From the NCBI GenBank assembly GCA_028875075.1, contig JAPPGF010000003.1, forward strand, positions 1-49,936: DNA of 49,936 nucleotides. Direction: 5' to 3'. Of this stretch, positions 25,732 through 34,888 are shown piece by piece. Both the position numbers and the translations under genes were made by a program. This DNA is from Gemmatimonadota bacterium (GTDB lineage: Bacteria > Gemmatimonadota > Gemmatimonadetes > Longimicrobiales > Gaopeijiaceae). Positions within the stretch are counted from its first letter, which is position 1, and each line of letters opens with the position of its first letter. The notes beneath the pieces were generated by a model. The model made no database searches, was not told the origin of the DNA, and was given only the letters and a program-made list of their open reading frames with translations.

Positions 25732-26381
25732 GCGAGCTCACCCCCGTAGCGCGGTACGAGGAACGGGTTGTGACGAGCTTCGTGAGCAACGGTCGTTTCC
25801 GGACCGTGACCCGGAAGCAGCCGGGTCTGCGGAGGCAGCGTCAACAATTCGCGGCGGATCGACTCGATCAGCACCTGGAAATCACCCCCGGGCAGGTCGG
25901 TACGCCCGATCGAGCCCGCGAAGACTACGTCACCAACGAAGGCAAGATCGTCGGCAGGCGCATACAGGACGACGTGGCCTGGGGAGTGCCCGGGAGCATG
26001 GCGCACTTCAAGCACATACTCGCCGAAGCGAACGCACCCACCGGGCGTCAGCTCATCTGTCGGAGGCGGAACGTCGACTGCCGGGAGCCCGAACGCGGCT
26101 GCCTGGTCCGGCACTCCGTCGTAGAGGGGCCGATCCTCCGGATGCAGGTGGATCGGAATCTCCGGAAACGCCCCCCGGACTGCGGAGATCCCTTCGATGT
26201 GATCCAGGTGCGCGTGAGTGAGAAGAATCGCGCTCGGCCGCGCGCCGGTCCGGCGAAGGTGACGCACCATGCCGGATGCCGCCGCTCCCGGGTCCACTAC
26301 CAGGGCTTGGCCGTTATCCTCACAGACGGCCAGATATCCGTTCTGAACGAAGGCGCCTCCCGTGAAGGTGTGAACCTTCAC
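25728..26381 (-). CDS. Metallo-beta-lactamase-fold hydrolase (glyoxalase II-like)
   Basis: This 217-aa cytoplasmic metal-dependent hydrolase shows the whole MBL metal set: THAHLDHIEG (HxHxDH), HAPGHSPGH, GDVVFAGSIGRTDLPGGD (bridging Asp) and LPGHGPETTVAHE. The GSIGRTDLPGGD block is typical of the YcbL/glyoxalase II-like branch that acts on thioesters such as S-lactoylglutathione. Start is an ATG at 26381. It sits between the nadA remnant (34 bp) and purN (4-bp overlap), a placement that suggests housekeeping. The substrate cannot be fixed from sequence. Confidence 0.92.
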   Translation of the reverse strand: MKVHTFTGGAFVQNGYLAVCEDNGQALVVDPGAAASGMVRHLRRTGARPSAILLTHAHLDHIEGISAVRGAFPEIPIHLHPEDRPLYDGVPDQAAAFGLPAVDVPPPTDELTPGGCVRFGEYVLEVRHAPGHSPGHVVLYAPADDLAFVGDVVFAGSIGRTDLPGGDFQVLIESIRRELLTLPPQTRLLPGHGPETTVAHEARHNPFLVPRYGGELA

Positions 26382-26415
26382 GCCAGTGGCCAGCCGGCTT
26401 GAGCGTGATGAACCG

Positions 26416-26896
26416 TCAGGCGCACCCGCAGCCGGCCCTTCTCAGGCCGGCCTCCTCCAAGTGCCGCTCCTCGTCGGTCGGTGCGCTCCATCCGCCGGAC
26501 AGCTCGAGCATGCGACGGAGGGCTCGTTCGGCACCTACCCGCACGCCCTCGTCCATGAGCACTTCGTGCCGTTCGTGGTCGAGGCTCCACGCCAGCTTGG
26601 CCAATGTGTTGAGTTTCATGTTGCCGCACACAGCCGCGCCGGAGAGCGGGGCGAACGTCTTGTCCGGGTGGACCTGGACGAGCCGGTCCACTAGCCCGCG
26701 CTCGGTTCCGATGATCAGCTCGTCATGTTCCTCGGCCAGCCGCATCATGCCCGATCTCCCCGCGCTGATAATTGTGGCCGAGGATGACCGCCTTGAGCTC
26801 CTCCTTGCGCACCCGGATGTGCCCGTCGAGCTCGGCTCGGGACAATCCAGCGTAGTCGAGCGGGGTCGGCAGGATGTCGAGAACTCGGCTCATCAT
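26416..26896 (-). pseudogene. nadA: Quinolinate synthase nadA with a large internal deletion and frameshift
   Basis: The ATG at 26896 opens a normal NadA N-terminus: MMSRVLDILPTPLDYAGLSR, then KAVILGHNYQRGEI, and after nine further codons a stop at 26725-26723. In the +1 frame, directly after GEI, comes the NadA C-terminus: SGMMRLAEEHDELIIGTERG, VHPDKTFAPL, VCGNMKLNTLAKLAW, then a normal end. About 170-200 internal codons are missing, including two of the three Fe-S cysteines and most substrate residues. NadA makes quinolinate for de novo NAD synthesis, so the product must be inactive. Neighbours fit: the A-type Fe-S carrier is just upstream. The junction may be a real deletion or an assembly error. 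Confidence 0.85.
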
Positions 26897-26971
26897 CGCA
26901 CTCGCTGAACCATCGGGGGACCCGCGGGAGCAAGTCCCGCGAGTCCCCGCTGGCGCCAGCCGTGAATCCGC

Positions 26972-27301
26972 TTAGACCGTGAAGGAACTCCCGCACCCGC
27001 ACCCACCAGCAGCGTTCGGGTTACGGAAGGAGAACCCGGATCCCATCATCGTGGACACGTAGTCTATCTCCACTCCCTCCAGGTACTGGGCGCTGAACGG
27101 ATCGACGAAGACCTTTACACCGGATATGTCGAGCACTTCGTCGTCGCCCTCCGGCGTATCTTCGATGTTGAGCCCGTACTGGAACCCCGAGCAGCCGCCG
27201 GGGAGGACCGCGACGCGCAGCCCGGCCTCGTGGGTTGCGCCGTGCTCAGTCATGAACTCCTGCACCTTGTTGGCCGCAGTGGGCGTCAGGATGATCTGCA
27301 T
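26972..27301 (-). CDS. A-type iron-sulfur carrier (IscA/ErpA/SufA family)
   Basis: This 109-aa protein has the HesB/IscA fold: an N-terminal IILTPTAANKVQEFM, the first cluster cysteine in LPGGCSGFQYGL (C37), and the C-terminal pair GGCGCGSSF (C101, C103). These three cysteines bind or transfer a [2Fe-2S]/[4Fe-4S] cluster to client enzymes. It lies 75 bp upstream of nadA, whose product is a [4Fe-4S] enzyme, so it probably served NadA as well as others. The ATG at 27301 is unambiguous. Which of IscA, ErpA or SufA it is cannot be told from sequence alone. Confidence 0.93.
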   Translation of the reverse strand: MQIILTPTAANKVQEFMTEHGATHEAGLRVAVLPGGCSGFQYGLNIEDTPEGDDEVLDISGVKVFVDPFSAQYLEGVEIDYVSTMMGSGFSFRNPNAAGGCGCGSSFTV

Positions 27302-27788
27302 TTGTTGCGTGCTCCAGACGGGGAGGGCGTGCCCTCGCAGAGCGTCTTTCGTGCCGTTCTTGACCCGGGACCGCTACCCGAAGGGACGCCGATCGTTCCC
27401 GTTTTATCGGTGTTTTTCCCAGCGTCACGCAGCCGCAAACTACAGCAGGAAATCCGTCGGTCAACCACCAGTCTTTCCCGGCGACCAACCAGCCTGAACC
27501 CTAGCTCAGCCGAACGGGGACGTGGACTCCGCTCCGGCGCCGCCCGGGCCCCATCTGGCGCCGAAGGCACCGGACGAGCTATAGATCCTATGCCAATAGC
27601 TGACTAGTCGGCGCTGCGGGAGCTGCCCCGGACGCTGCTTCGACCGTGGCGCAGCGCGCGCGGACAGAGTCGCTACGACAATGGTATCGTCTGAGGTCTG
27701 TCGCGGAAGGCCAATCCTTCCGCGCCCTCATCACCAGACACTGTATTCGCCCGCGTACTGGAGATCCACCCTGAGCCGAGGTTCAATC
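27302..27788. other. Divergent promoter region, no gene seen
   Basis: About 490 bases between the divergent Fe-S carrier gene (minus) and the amidohydrolase gene (plus). Frames are short or random. On the minus strand a TTGACC near 27460 could be a -35 element for the Fe-S/purine operon, but the matching -10 is poor. No RNA fold or repeat was noticed. Confidence 0.35.
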
Positions 27789-29492
27789 GTGAACAAGAAC
27801 ACAGCTATTGTAGTCGTCGTCACATGCGTGACCCTGGCGACCGGCGGCTGCCAAGCTGCTGACGCAGGTACACCTGCGGACGTGATCTTCTTCGGCGACA
27901 ACATCGTCACCATGGACCCGGATCAGTCGAGTGTGGAGGCGGTAGCGGTCCGGGGTGAGACGATCGTAGCCGTCGGCTCTCTGGGCGACGTGATGGCGCT
28001 TCAGGGGGATGCTACGCGAGTCGTGGATCTTGGAGGCCGCGCCCTGGTGCCCGGCTTCATCGATGCCCACGGTCACATTCTCGCCACGGGCGGCACGTTG
28101 GACCGGTTGTCGCTGCACCCCCCTCCGGTCGGCGACGTCAACAACATTGACGACATCGTGGAAAAGATCCGCCAGTGGATCGATGAGAGAGACATACCCG
28201 CGGGGGAGTTCGTGTCCGGCATCGGCTACGATGATTCGTTGCTCGAGGAAGGCCTCCATCCGACACGCTACGATCTGGATCGAGCTTCAACCGACCACCC
28301 GATCCTACTGACCCATGTGTCGGGCCACCTGCGAGCGGTGAACTCGGCTGCGCTCGCTGCGAGCAACATCACCGCCGCCACCGAGGATCCCCCCGGCGGC
28401 CATATTCGCCGTGTCGAAGGCTCGATGGAGCCCAACGGGGTCTTGGAAGAGACAGCCATGCGGTTGGTCGTCGGAGGGGTCGGGTTTGGGGGAGGAGGCG
28501 ATGTCGAGGAGGTGCTCCGCAAGGCGATCCAACTGTACGCCAGTTACGGAACCACCACGATCCAGAACGGCGGCGGAACAGGGCCCGAAACGGTAGCTGC
28601 GATCCGCGCCGCGGCGGAGCGGGAGCCTCTGGACGCCGACGTCGCCGTGTTCACGAGCGTCGACGCGATCGTCGATGGGGATCTCCAGTACGAAGAGGAC
28701 TACCAGAACGGCGCTCGCGTCGCGGGGGTCAAGTTCGTTCTCGACGGCTCGCCCCAGGGACGCACCGCTTGGGTCACGGAGCCGTACGAGGAGGGGCCGC
28801 CGGGCGCGCCGGCCGACTACCGCGCGTACGGGACCATGGACCCCGACGACTACAAGGCCGGCGCTGCCGCTTTGATCGAGCGTGGCGTGCCGTTCCTGGC
28901 GCACGCCAACGGTGACGCGGCCATGGACCTCATGATAGACGGGGTCGAGGAAGCGGTCGCTGGCATGGAAGAGATGCCGGATCACCGGTCCGTGATCATC
29001 CACGCACAGCTCATGCGCGCCGATCAACTGGACCGCGCGGCGGAACTGCGTGTGGTGCCTTCGTTTTTCGCAGCACACACGTTTTTCTGGGGTGACTGGC
29101 ACGTTCGGAGCTTCGGCGAGGAGCGGGGCACGAACATCAGCCCCGCGCGCTGGGCCATCGACCGCGGCGTGAATTTCACGATCCACAACGACGCTCCGGT
29201 CGTGCCGCCGCACGTCATGCGCCTGATCTCCATAGCCGTGAACCGCCAGAGTCGCAGTAGCCGTGTGCTGGGACCGGACCAGCGGCTGACCGTCGAGGAG
29301 GCGCTGCACGCGGTCACCCTGGGCGCGGCGTACCAATACTTTGAGGAAGACCGTAAGGGCTCGATCACCGTCGGCAAGCAGGCCGACCTGGTAATCCTCG
29401 GGGAGAACCCGCTGACGGCGGATCCGGCCCAACTGGAGCAGATCCCGATCCTGGAGACGTTCTCGAGGGGCAGGTCGGTCTTCACGAACTGA
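27789..29492 (+). CDS. Amidohydrolase-family lipoprotein (YtcJ-like), first paralog
   Basis: This 567-aa metal-dependent hydrolase is exported as a lipoprotein: GTG 27789, basic NKN, a valine-rich core and lipobox TGGC. The YtcJ pattern is complete: ADVIFFGDNIVTMDPDQSSV, PGFIDAHGHIL (first two metal-site His), the carboxylate region GVKFVLDGSPQGRTAW, HANGDAAMDLMIDGV, SVIIHAQLM, FTIHNDAPV (Asp) and the C-terminal IGKQADL-like VGKQADLVILGENPL. The family hydrolyses amide bonds; substrates are mostly unknown. It is convergent with a second paralog at 29600, separated by a strong hairpin. A periplasmic amidohydrolase pair suits scavenging of N-acyl compounds, which is inference. Confidence 0.92.
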   Translation: MNKNTAIVVVVTCVTLATGGCQAADAGTPADVIFFGDNIVTMDPDQSSVEAVAVRGETIVAVGSLGDVMALQGDATRVVDLGGRALVPGFIDAHGHILATGGTLDRLSLHPPPVGDVNNIDDIVEKIRQWIDERDIPAGEFVSGIGYDDSLLEEGLHPTRYDLDRASTDHPILLTHVSGHLRAVNSAALAASNITAATEDPPGGHIRRVEGSMEPNGVLEETAMRLVVGGVGFGGGGDVEEVLRKAIQLYASYGTTTIQNGGGTGPETVAAIRAAAEREPLDADVAVFTSVDAIVDGDLQYEEDYQNGARVAGVKFVLDGSPQGRTAWVTEPYEEGPPGAPADYRAYGTMDPDDYKAGAAALIERGVPFLAHANGDAAMDLMIDGVEEAVAGMEEMPDHRSVIIHAQLMRADQLDRAAELRVVPSFFAAHTFFWGDWHVRSFGEERGTNISPARWAIDRGVNFTIHNDAPVVPPHVMRLISIAVNRQSRSSRVLGPDQRLTVEEALHAVTLGAAYQYFEEDRKGSITVGKQADLVILGENPLTADPAQLEQIPILETFSRGRSVFTN

Positions 29493-29551
29493 GTGGAGTC
29501 ACATGGTCGATTCCTTTTCGACCGTGGATTGAGGGGTCGCCAGCGGACCCA

Positions 29552-29589
29552 GCGTGCCTGGAGTGAGCAGAGCAGCACTCCAGGCACGC
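29552..29589. terminator. Bidirectional hairpin between convergent amidohydrolase genes
   Basis: A perfect 14-bp inverted repeat (GCGTGCCTGGAGTG at 29552-29565 and its complement at 29576-29589) encloses a 10-nt loop. It lies between two convergent genes, 59 bp from one stop and 10 bp from the other. There is no long T-run, but the symmetry and position fit a shared terminator. Confidence 0.75.
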
Positions 29590-29599
29590 ATCCGCAGAG

Positions 29600-31447
29600 T
29601 TAGCGGGAGCGGGGCGGCTCCTGGAAGTAGGGCTCGACGTGGCTGCCGGAGAACACCTCCTTGCCGTCGATGATGGTGAGTTCCACTGGAATGTCCCGGA
29701 TGCGTTCAGGGTCCACGGTCAGGATGTCCTCTCCCAGGACAACGAGGTCTGCCACCTTTCCTACCTCGATAGAGCCCCGCTCGTCCTCGTCGAACGTCAT
29801 GTAGGCCGTCTCCCGTGTGTAGAAGCGTATCGCCTCTTCTGCGCTCACCCCCTCTTCGGCCCCGTACACCTTGCCGTCATAGCCGCGGCGGGTCACGGCC
29901 GCCCAGATTCCAAGCAGCGGTCCGTGCGGCAATCCATCGGAGCCGTACGAGAGTCGAATGCCTTGGTCGAGCAGGCTGCGCTGTGGATTCTGCGTCCGGA
30001 GCCGGTCACCGCTCACAGCCGCAAGCATGAACCGGGTGTTGAAGTACGTGAAGTTGGGCTGAGAGGCCGCGATAATCTGGTTCTCCGCCATCTTGCGCAG
30101 TGTCTCTTCCGGCGGCACTAGCGTGATGTGGTGCACAAAATGCCTGTGATCCGCCCGGGGGCTTTCTTTCAGAATCCGGTCCAGCACGCGCACGGTCATC
30201 TCGACGGCCCCGTCGCCGATCGCGTGGATCCCCAGTTGCCAACCCAAGTCGTGGGCGCGCTTGCTGACTGGATATAGGGCCTCCTCCGGAATGCGTATCA
30301 CTCCGCGGAAGTCCGGATCCTCGAACGGCCCATGCTCATCGAATCGGACCGCGCCGTCGTATCCATCGATGGACCAGAAGTCCGGGGCAGCAATCCCTCC
30401 GTCGATGCTCATCTTCACGGCACCGTATTTCAGGCGGTCGTCTCCGAATCCGGTCTTGAAACCCAGTCCTTCGAGTTCGGCGATCGAGACTCGCACGGCG
30501 GCGTCGAGATCGTCAAACGCATCGTAACCCGGCGAGAGTCGAACCTGCATCGTCATCCGCGGAAGCTCGTCGCCATATTTCTCGTAGACTTCTTGGACGA
30601 ACCGGAAGGTATTGGGACGTATGCCGGCGGCATTGACGCTGGTCACACCCATTGCGGGGAACTTCTCCAGGCTCCGTCGCAGATTCTGGCGGGCCGTTTC
30701 GTCATCGAGCTGTGCCGCTTCACTCGGTATGACGCGGGTGATGAGACGCTGCGCCGGAGTCTCGAAGAGGACCCCCGACGCCTCGCCGTTCTCCTCCCGT
30801 ACGATCCAGCCTCCGTCTTCTGGGTTGGGCGTGTCATTCGTGATCCCCGCCCGCTCCAAGGCCAACGAATTCACGCTCATCTTGTGACCCGAACTGAGCG
30901 CCACCGGGTGGTTCGGTGCGATATCGTCCAGCTCCCGGCGGCTCGGCATGCGCATGTGGAAGTAGGGTCGCTTGAGTCCTCCTACGATCCACTCTCCGGG
31001 AAGCACCTCGGCCGCTCGCTCCTCCAGGACCGCCCGGAGATCGTCCGGGGTCGGAACTTCCAGGTAATCGGCACTCGACGCTCCTCCGATACCCACGTGA
31101 ACGTGGTTGTCGTAGAAGCCAGGCAGCATCGTCCTGCCACCGAGATCGACTTGGCGCGTCTCACTCGCCGCCAGACCCGCCACCTCTTCGTCGGATCCCA
31201 CCGCCACAATTCGTCCGCCGGAGATCGCCACGGCCTCTGCGATGCCGAAGGCGTCGTCTACCGTGACTACCTTGCCGTTGTAGTAAACGACATCTGGAGC
31301 ACCTGGATCCTGCGCCCCGGCAGGCGTGGCCAGAAGGAAGACCGTACTAGACACAGCACCGACAAGTCGCCACGCGGGGAGCATCCGGGTCCTACGCGAG
31401 CGCTGAACACGCTCGGAGCTGCAACTAGCAGGGTCGATCTGGAACAT
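29600..31447 (-). CDS. Amidohydrolase-family secreted protein (YtcJ-like), second paralog
   Basis: This 615-aa paralog of the convergent neighbour has the same layout: APDVVYYNGKVVTVDDAFGI, PGFYDNHVHVG, VKMSIDGGIAAPDFWS, GIHAIGDGAVEMTVRV, HFVHHITLV, LSYGSDGLPHGP and VGKVADLVVLGEDIL. The ATG at 31447 is supported by AGGAG 6 nt upstream. It gives a basic leader (RSRRTR) before the hydrophobic signal LVGAVSSTVFLLATPAGAQ, cut after AQ-type residues, so the product is secreted rather than lipidated. The first metal-site motif reads HVHVG. Substrate unknown. The two paralogs probably act together outside the cytoplasm. Confidence 0.92.
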   Translation of the reverse strand: MFQIDPASCSSERVQRSRRTRMLPAWRLVGAVSSTVFLLATPAGAQDPGAPDVVYYNGKVVTVDDAFGIAEAVAISGGRIVAVGSDEEVAGLAASETRQVDLGGRTMLPGFYDNHVHVGIGGASSADYLEVPTPDDLRAVLEERAAEVLPGEWIVGGLKRPYFHMRMPSRRELDDIAPNHPVALSSGHKMSVNSLALERAGITNDTPNPEDGGWIVREENGEASGVLFETPAQRLITRVIPSEAAQLDDETARQNLRRSLEKFPAMGVTSVNAAGIRPNTFRFVQEVYEKYGDELPRMTMQVRLSPGYDAFDDLDAAVRVSIAELEGLGFKTGFGDDRLKYGAVKMSIDGGIAAPDFWSIDGYDGAVRFDEHGPFEDPDFRGVIRIPEEALYPVSKRAHDLGWQLGIHAIGDGAVEMTVRVLDRILKESPRADHRHFVHHITLVPPEETLRKMAENQIIAASQPNFTYFNTRFMLAAVSGDRLRTQNPQRSLLDQGIRLSYGSDGLPHGPLLGIWAAVTRRGYDGKVYGAEEGVSAEEAIRFYTRETAYMTFDEDERGSIEVGKVADLVVLGEDILTVDPERIRDIPVELTIIDGKEVFSGSHVEPYFQEPPRSR

Positions 31448-31661
31448 GGGAGAACTCCTGGTCAGGCGCCCATGGTGGACGATGTTCCGTCCCTCTCAGT
31501 AAGACAGGCTGCCTCTACGGACCCCTCTCTCGGCAGCTGGCGGGGAACTCAGGCCGAGGAGCTGTGCTTCCGGGGGGCGGCCAAACCCCCGGCCAACACC
31601 GGCAGACATCACGAAAGCCGCTGCTTCGCCGGCAACGCTCACTCGATTGTCGACGGTCACG

Positions 31662-33095
31662 TCAATAACGTCTCAGGCGCTCCCGGTAGGAGAGCACCTC
31701 TGCTCTCAACGTGGGAGCAAGCAGGTACAATCCCAGAAGATTCGGGATCGCCACGACATATATGATAGCGTCGGACAGATCGATCAGGGCACCGAGCTGG
31801 ACACTGCTTCCTAGGACAACGAAGGCGCAGAAGATCAGCTTGTAGGCCGCCTCTACGAGCTGATTCTCGCCAGTGAGGTACGTGAGCGACTTCAAGCCAT
31901 AGTAGCTCCATGAGAGCATGGTCGAGAAGGCGAATAGCACCGCCGCGATGGACAGCGGCAGGGGCGACCACGACAGCGTGCTCGCGAATGCGCTCGTGGT
32001 CAATTCTATCCCATTGACGCCTGAATCAGCCAACGCCGGATCATAGACGGTCGTCACAATCACCAGTGCCGTCATCGTGCAAATGATCACCGTGTCGATG
32101 AACGGTTCCAGCAGGCTGACGAATCCCTCCGTGGAGGGCTCGTCCGTCTGGACGGCCGAGTGGGCGATCGCCGCGGAACCGAGTCCGGCTTCGTTCGAGA
32201 ACACTGCGCGCCTAAAACCGATGATCATGACTCCGATAAAGCCACCCCCAACGCTCTCCGCACTGAAGGCGCCTTGCCATATCTGGACGATGGCGGCCGG
32301 CAGTCTCTCGAAATTCATCGTCAGAATCAACAGAGCCGTGAGCACGTACAACACAGCCATGAAGGGGACCAGCTTTGAGGTGACCCGAGCGATGCTCCTG
32401 ATCCCACCGATGATTACCAGCGCCACGGTGACGGCCATGACCAGACCCAAGACCCAGGCCCTGTCCTGGAAGAAGCTGGCGCTGCCGCCGGTTACGTCGA
32501 TCAGGATGGCCGCAGCCTGATTGGACTGGAACATGTTGCCGATGCCAAGGCAGCCCAGCACCATGCTGGCGGCATAGAACATTCCGAGCCAGCGGCCAAG
32601 TCGCGGCAATCTCCGCAGCTTGAGTCCATGCAGCAGGTAGTACATGGGCCCGCCGCTGACTGATCCGTCCTGATGGGTGTGGCGGAACTTAACCGACATC
32701 GTGCACTCGGCGAACTTCGTGCTCATCCCGAGCAGACCAGCGATGATCATCCACATCGTCGCGCCGGGTCCGCCCAGGGAAATGGCCACGGCCACACCGG
32801 CGATGTTGCCGATCCCGACCGTCCCCGACACAGCAGTGGCCAGGGCCTGAAACGGGGTCACCTCACCAGGCTGAGAAGGGTCCGTATAGCGACCCCCAGC
32901 GAGCTGCAGCGCGTGTCTGAACCCGCGCAGATTGATGAAGCCCAAATAGAGCGTGAAGAAAACTCCCCCTGCGATGAGCCACGCAACGACCAGGGGCACC
33001 CTCGTCCCGGCCACCGGAACCGCGTAGAAGATGAACTGCGACACGACATCGGCTAACGGCCGCATCGCGCCGTCGATGAGTTCGTCAATGCTCAT
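31662..33095 (-). CDS. Alanine/glycine:cation symporter (AGCS family)
   Basis: This 477-aa inner-membrane Na+ or H+ symporter for alanine/glycine has about 10-11 hydrophobic segments. Family signatures are visible: TAVSGTVGIGNIAGVAVAIS and LGGPGATMWMI, FAECTMSVKFR, GGPMYYL, and FRRAVFSNEAGLGSAAIAHS. The ATG at 33095 is preferred over the ATG 9 bp upstream because AAGGGA is well spaced only for the former. It is transcribed on the same strand as, and 118 bp downstream of, the taurine-pyruvate-type aminotransferase whose product would be alanine, so import or export of alanine may be linked to it. Confidence 0.95.
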   Translation of the reverse strand: MSIDELIDGAMRPLADVVSQFIFYAVPVAGTRVPLVVAWLIAGGVFFTLYLGFINLRGFRHALQLAGGRYTDPSQPGEVTPFQALATAVSGTVGIGNIAGVAVAISLGGPGATMWMIIAGLLGMSTKFAECTMSVKFRHTHQDGSVSGGPMYYLLHGLKLRRLPRLGRWLGMFYAASMVLGCLGIGNMFQSNQAAAILIDVTGGSASFFQDRAWVLGLVMAVTVALVIIGGIRSIARVTSKLVPFMAVLYVLTALLILTMNFERLPAAIVQIWQGAFSAESVGGGFIGVMIIGFRRAVFSNEAGLGSAAIAHSAVQTDEPSTEGFVSLLEPFIDTVIICTMTALVIVTTVYDPALADSGVNGIELTTSAFASTLSWSPLPLSIAAVLFAFSTMLSWSYYGLKSLTYLTGENQLVEAAYKLIFCAFVVLGSSVQLGALIDLSDAIIYVVAIPNLLGLYLLAPTLRAEVLSYRERLRRY

Positions 33096-33213
33096 GGCGG
33101 ACATCCCTTAATCGAGCGTGTACAGCTTGCGCCACCGAAACCCGAACATCTGCGTCCATCTCCGGAGGGAGCTCCTCGTGTGAACGCTCCCTCCCCTCCC
33201 CCAGGCCCTTCCC

Positions 33214-34614
33214 TCAGCTCACGACCGCCCTACACCCGTGCTCTATACCGATCCTCAGGGCCTCGACGATTTCATCGATCTCCTGCGGGGTCACTATGAG
33301 GGGCGGGGCGATGTTGATCGTGTTATTGCAGTCGCGGAAGCTCCGAGTCGTCTTGCCCACGAGAACCCCGTGCTCGGCGGTCTTCGCCAGGACGGCTCCG
33401 ATGACTTCTTCACTCACTGGTGCTTTGGTCGCTTTGTTCTCCACAAGCTCTATCCCTGCCAGCAACCCCTTACCCCGCACATCTCCGACATTATCGTGAT
33501 CGGCTAGCTCGCCGAGACGATCGAGCAGATAGCCTCCAACGACTCGAGCGTTCTCGATCAGATCCTCCTCCTCGAGGATCCGGATGTTCTCCAAGGCTGC
33601 TGCGAGACCGGCCGTACATCCGCCGTACGTACTTATGTCGCGAAAGTACCGGTAACGCTTACTCGACTCCCCGAGAAACTCGTCGAATATCTCGCTCCTC
33701 ACCGCAGTAGCCGATATCGCCGCGTAGGCGCTTGCCATCCCCTTCGCCATGGTCACGATGTCAGGCGCCACATCGTAGTGTTCGAAACCGAACATCTTGC
33801 CCGTACGCCCGAAGCCGCATACTACCTCGTCGATGATCAGGATGACATCATACCGTTCGCAAATCTCTTGGATGATCGGATAGTACTCGTCGACGGGCGG
33901 GATGACTCCCCCACCCGCGGTGACCGGTTCGAGGATGACGGCCCCCACCGTGTCCGGACCCTCTTCCTGGACCACGTGCTCCAGCGCCCGGGCGCACTCG
34001 ATGTTGCAATCCGGGTAGGTCCTGCCAAACGGACACCGGTAACACAGGGCGTGGGGTATGCCCTGGAACCCCTCAGGGAAGGGCCCGTAGTCTCGGCGAC
34101 GTTCCGGCTGGCCCGTGGCGGCGAGACAAGCGATGGTCGTTCCGTGATAGTCGCGGTCCCTGTAGAGGACCTTGTACTTCCCCGTGCTCTTCAGGTGGGA
34201 CAGCTGCCGAACCATCTTGAAGGCTTTCTCGTTCGCCTCCGAGCCGCTGTTCGAGAAGTAGATGTGGTCGAGGTGAGGGAACAGCCCGGCCAGCCGGTCG
34301 GCGAGCTCAGCCGCCGGTACGGTCCCGGCTACTCCCGCATAGTACGGAAGCCGACGTAGCTGATCGTACACGACCCTTGCCATGCTCTCGCGACCGTATC
34401 CCACGTTCACGCACCAGACCCCCCCGGATGCACCGTCAAGGTACTCGTTGCCATGGATGTCGCGGACCCGTGCCCCCTCCCCTTCAACGAAGATCCTCGG
34501 ATCTTGCGACTGAAAGAGGCTGTGCTGGGCCAAGTGATGCCAGAGGTGGTCCTTGTCCTTCTGGATGATCCCGCCTACGTCGCCGTCGGACGGCATGGAT
34601 TCGGTCTCGAACAT
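33214..34614 (-). CDS. Class-III aminotransferase, taurine-pyruvate aminotransferase-like
   Basis: This 466-aa PLP enzyme has the N-terminal DKDHLWHHLAQHSLF and ASGGVWCVNVGYGRES typical of the taurine-pyruvate/omega-amino-acid branch. It also has SNSGSEANEKAFKMVRQL, YHGTTIACLAATG, the cofactor Asp in LIIDEVVCGFGRTGKMFG and the Schiff-base Lys in VTMAKGMASAYAA. The likely reaction is taurine (or a similar omega-amine) plus pyruvate to sulfoacetaldehyde plus alanine, in the cytoplasm. No sulfoacetaldehyde acetyltransferase is in the window, so other amino donors such as beta-alanine remain possible. The ATG at 34614 has GAGGG upstream. Downstream is the alanine symporter. Confidence 0.8.
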   Translation of the reverse strand: MFETESMPSDGDVGGIIQKDKDHLWHHLAQHSLFQSQDPRIFVEGEGARVRDIHGNEYLDGASGGVWCVNVGYGRESMARVVYDQLRRLPYYAGVAGTVPAAELADRLAGLFPHLDHIYFSNSGSEANEKAFKMVRQLSHLKSTGKYKVLYRDRDYHGTTIACLAATGQPERRRDYGPFPEGFQGIPHALCYRCPFGRTYPDCNIECARALEHVVQEEGPDTVGAVILEPVTAGGGVIPPVDEYYPIIQEICERYDVILIIDEVVCGFGRTGKMFGFEHYDVAPDIVTMAKGMASAYAAISATAVRSEIFDEFLGESSKRYRYFRDISTYGGCTAGLAAALENIRILEEEDLIENARVVGGYLLDRLGELADHDNVGDVRGKGLLAGIELVENKATKAPVSEEVIGAVLAKTAEHGVLVGKTTRSFRDCNNTINIAPPLIVTPQEIDEIVEALRIGIEHGCRAVVS

Positions 34615-34888
34615 TTTCCCTCAACTCCTCTCGGCGCTGGCTTCAGGGGGAACGGCTCGTTGCCAGAATCTCCTCGTCACCTGGTCCGCAGCCTCAGGTT
34701 TCAGGCGATCGTAGATACCGCGACCACAATCGGCAACGTTGGTGGGCTTGCCCGCGGGCGGCGCGGACTCGCCCGTGCCATGGGGCGCGACGGCTCGCTC
34801 GCACTCGGCGGGACCGTCCCGGTCCTTGCGCGCATGGAGGACCTTTGGACGAGCCAAGCCGGCGGCGTACCGAGGAAAGCGATTGAGC

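Noticed and set aside
30332..31765. A 477-codon plus-strand frame opposite the second amidohydrolase
   Set aside because: Antisense shadow without recognisable motifs; the minus-strand gene is complete with a good Shine-Dalgarno.
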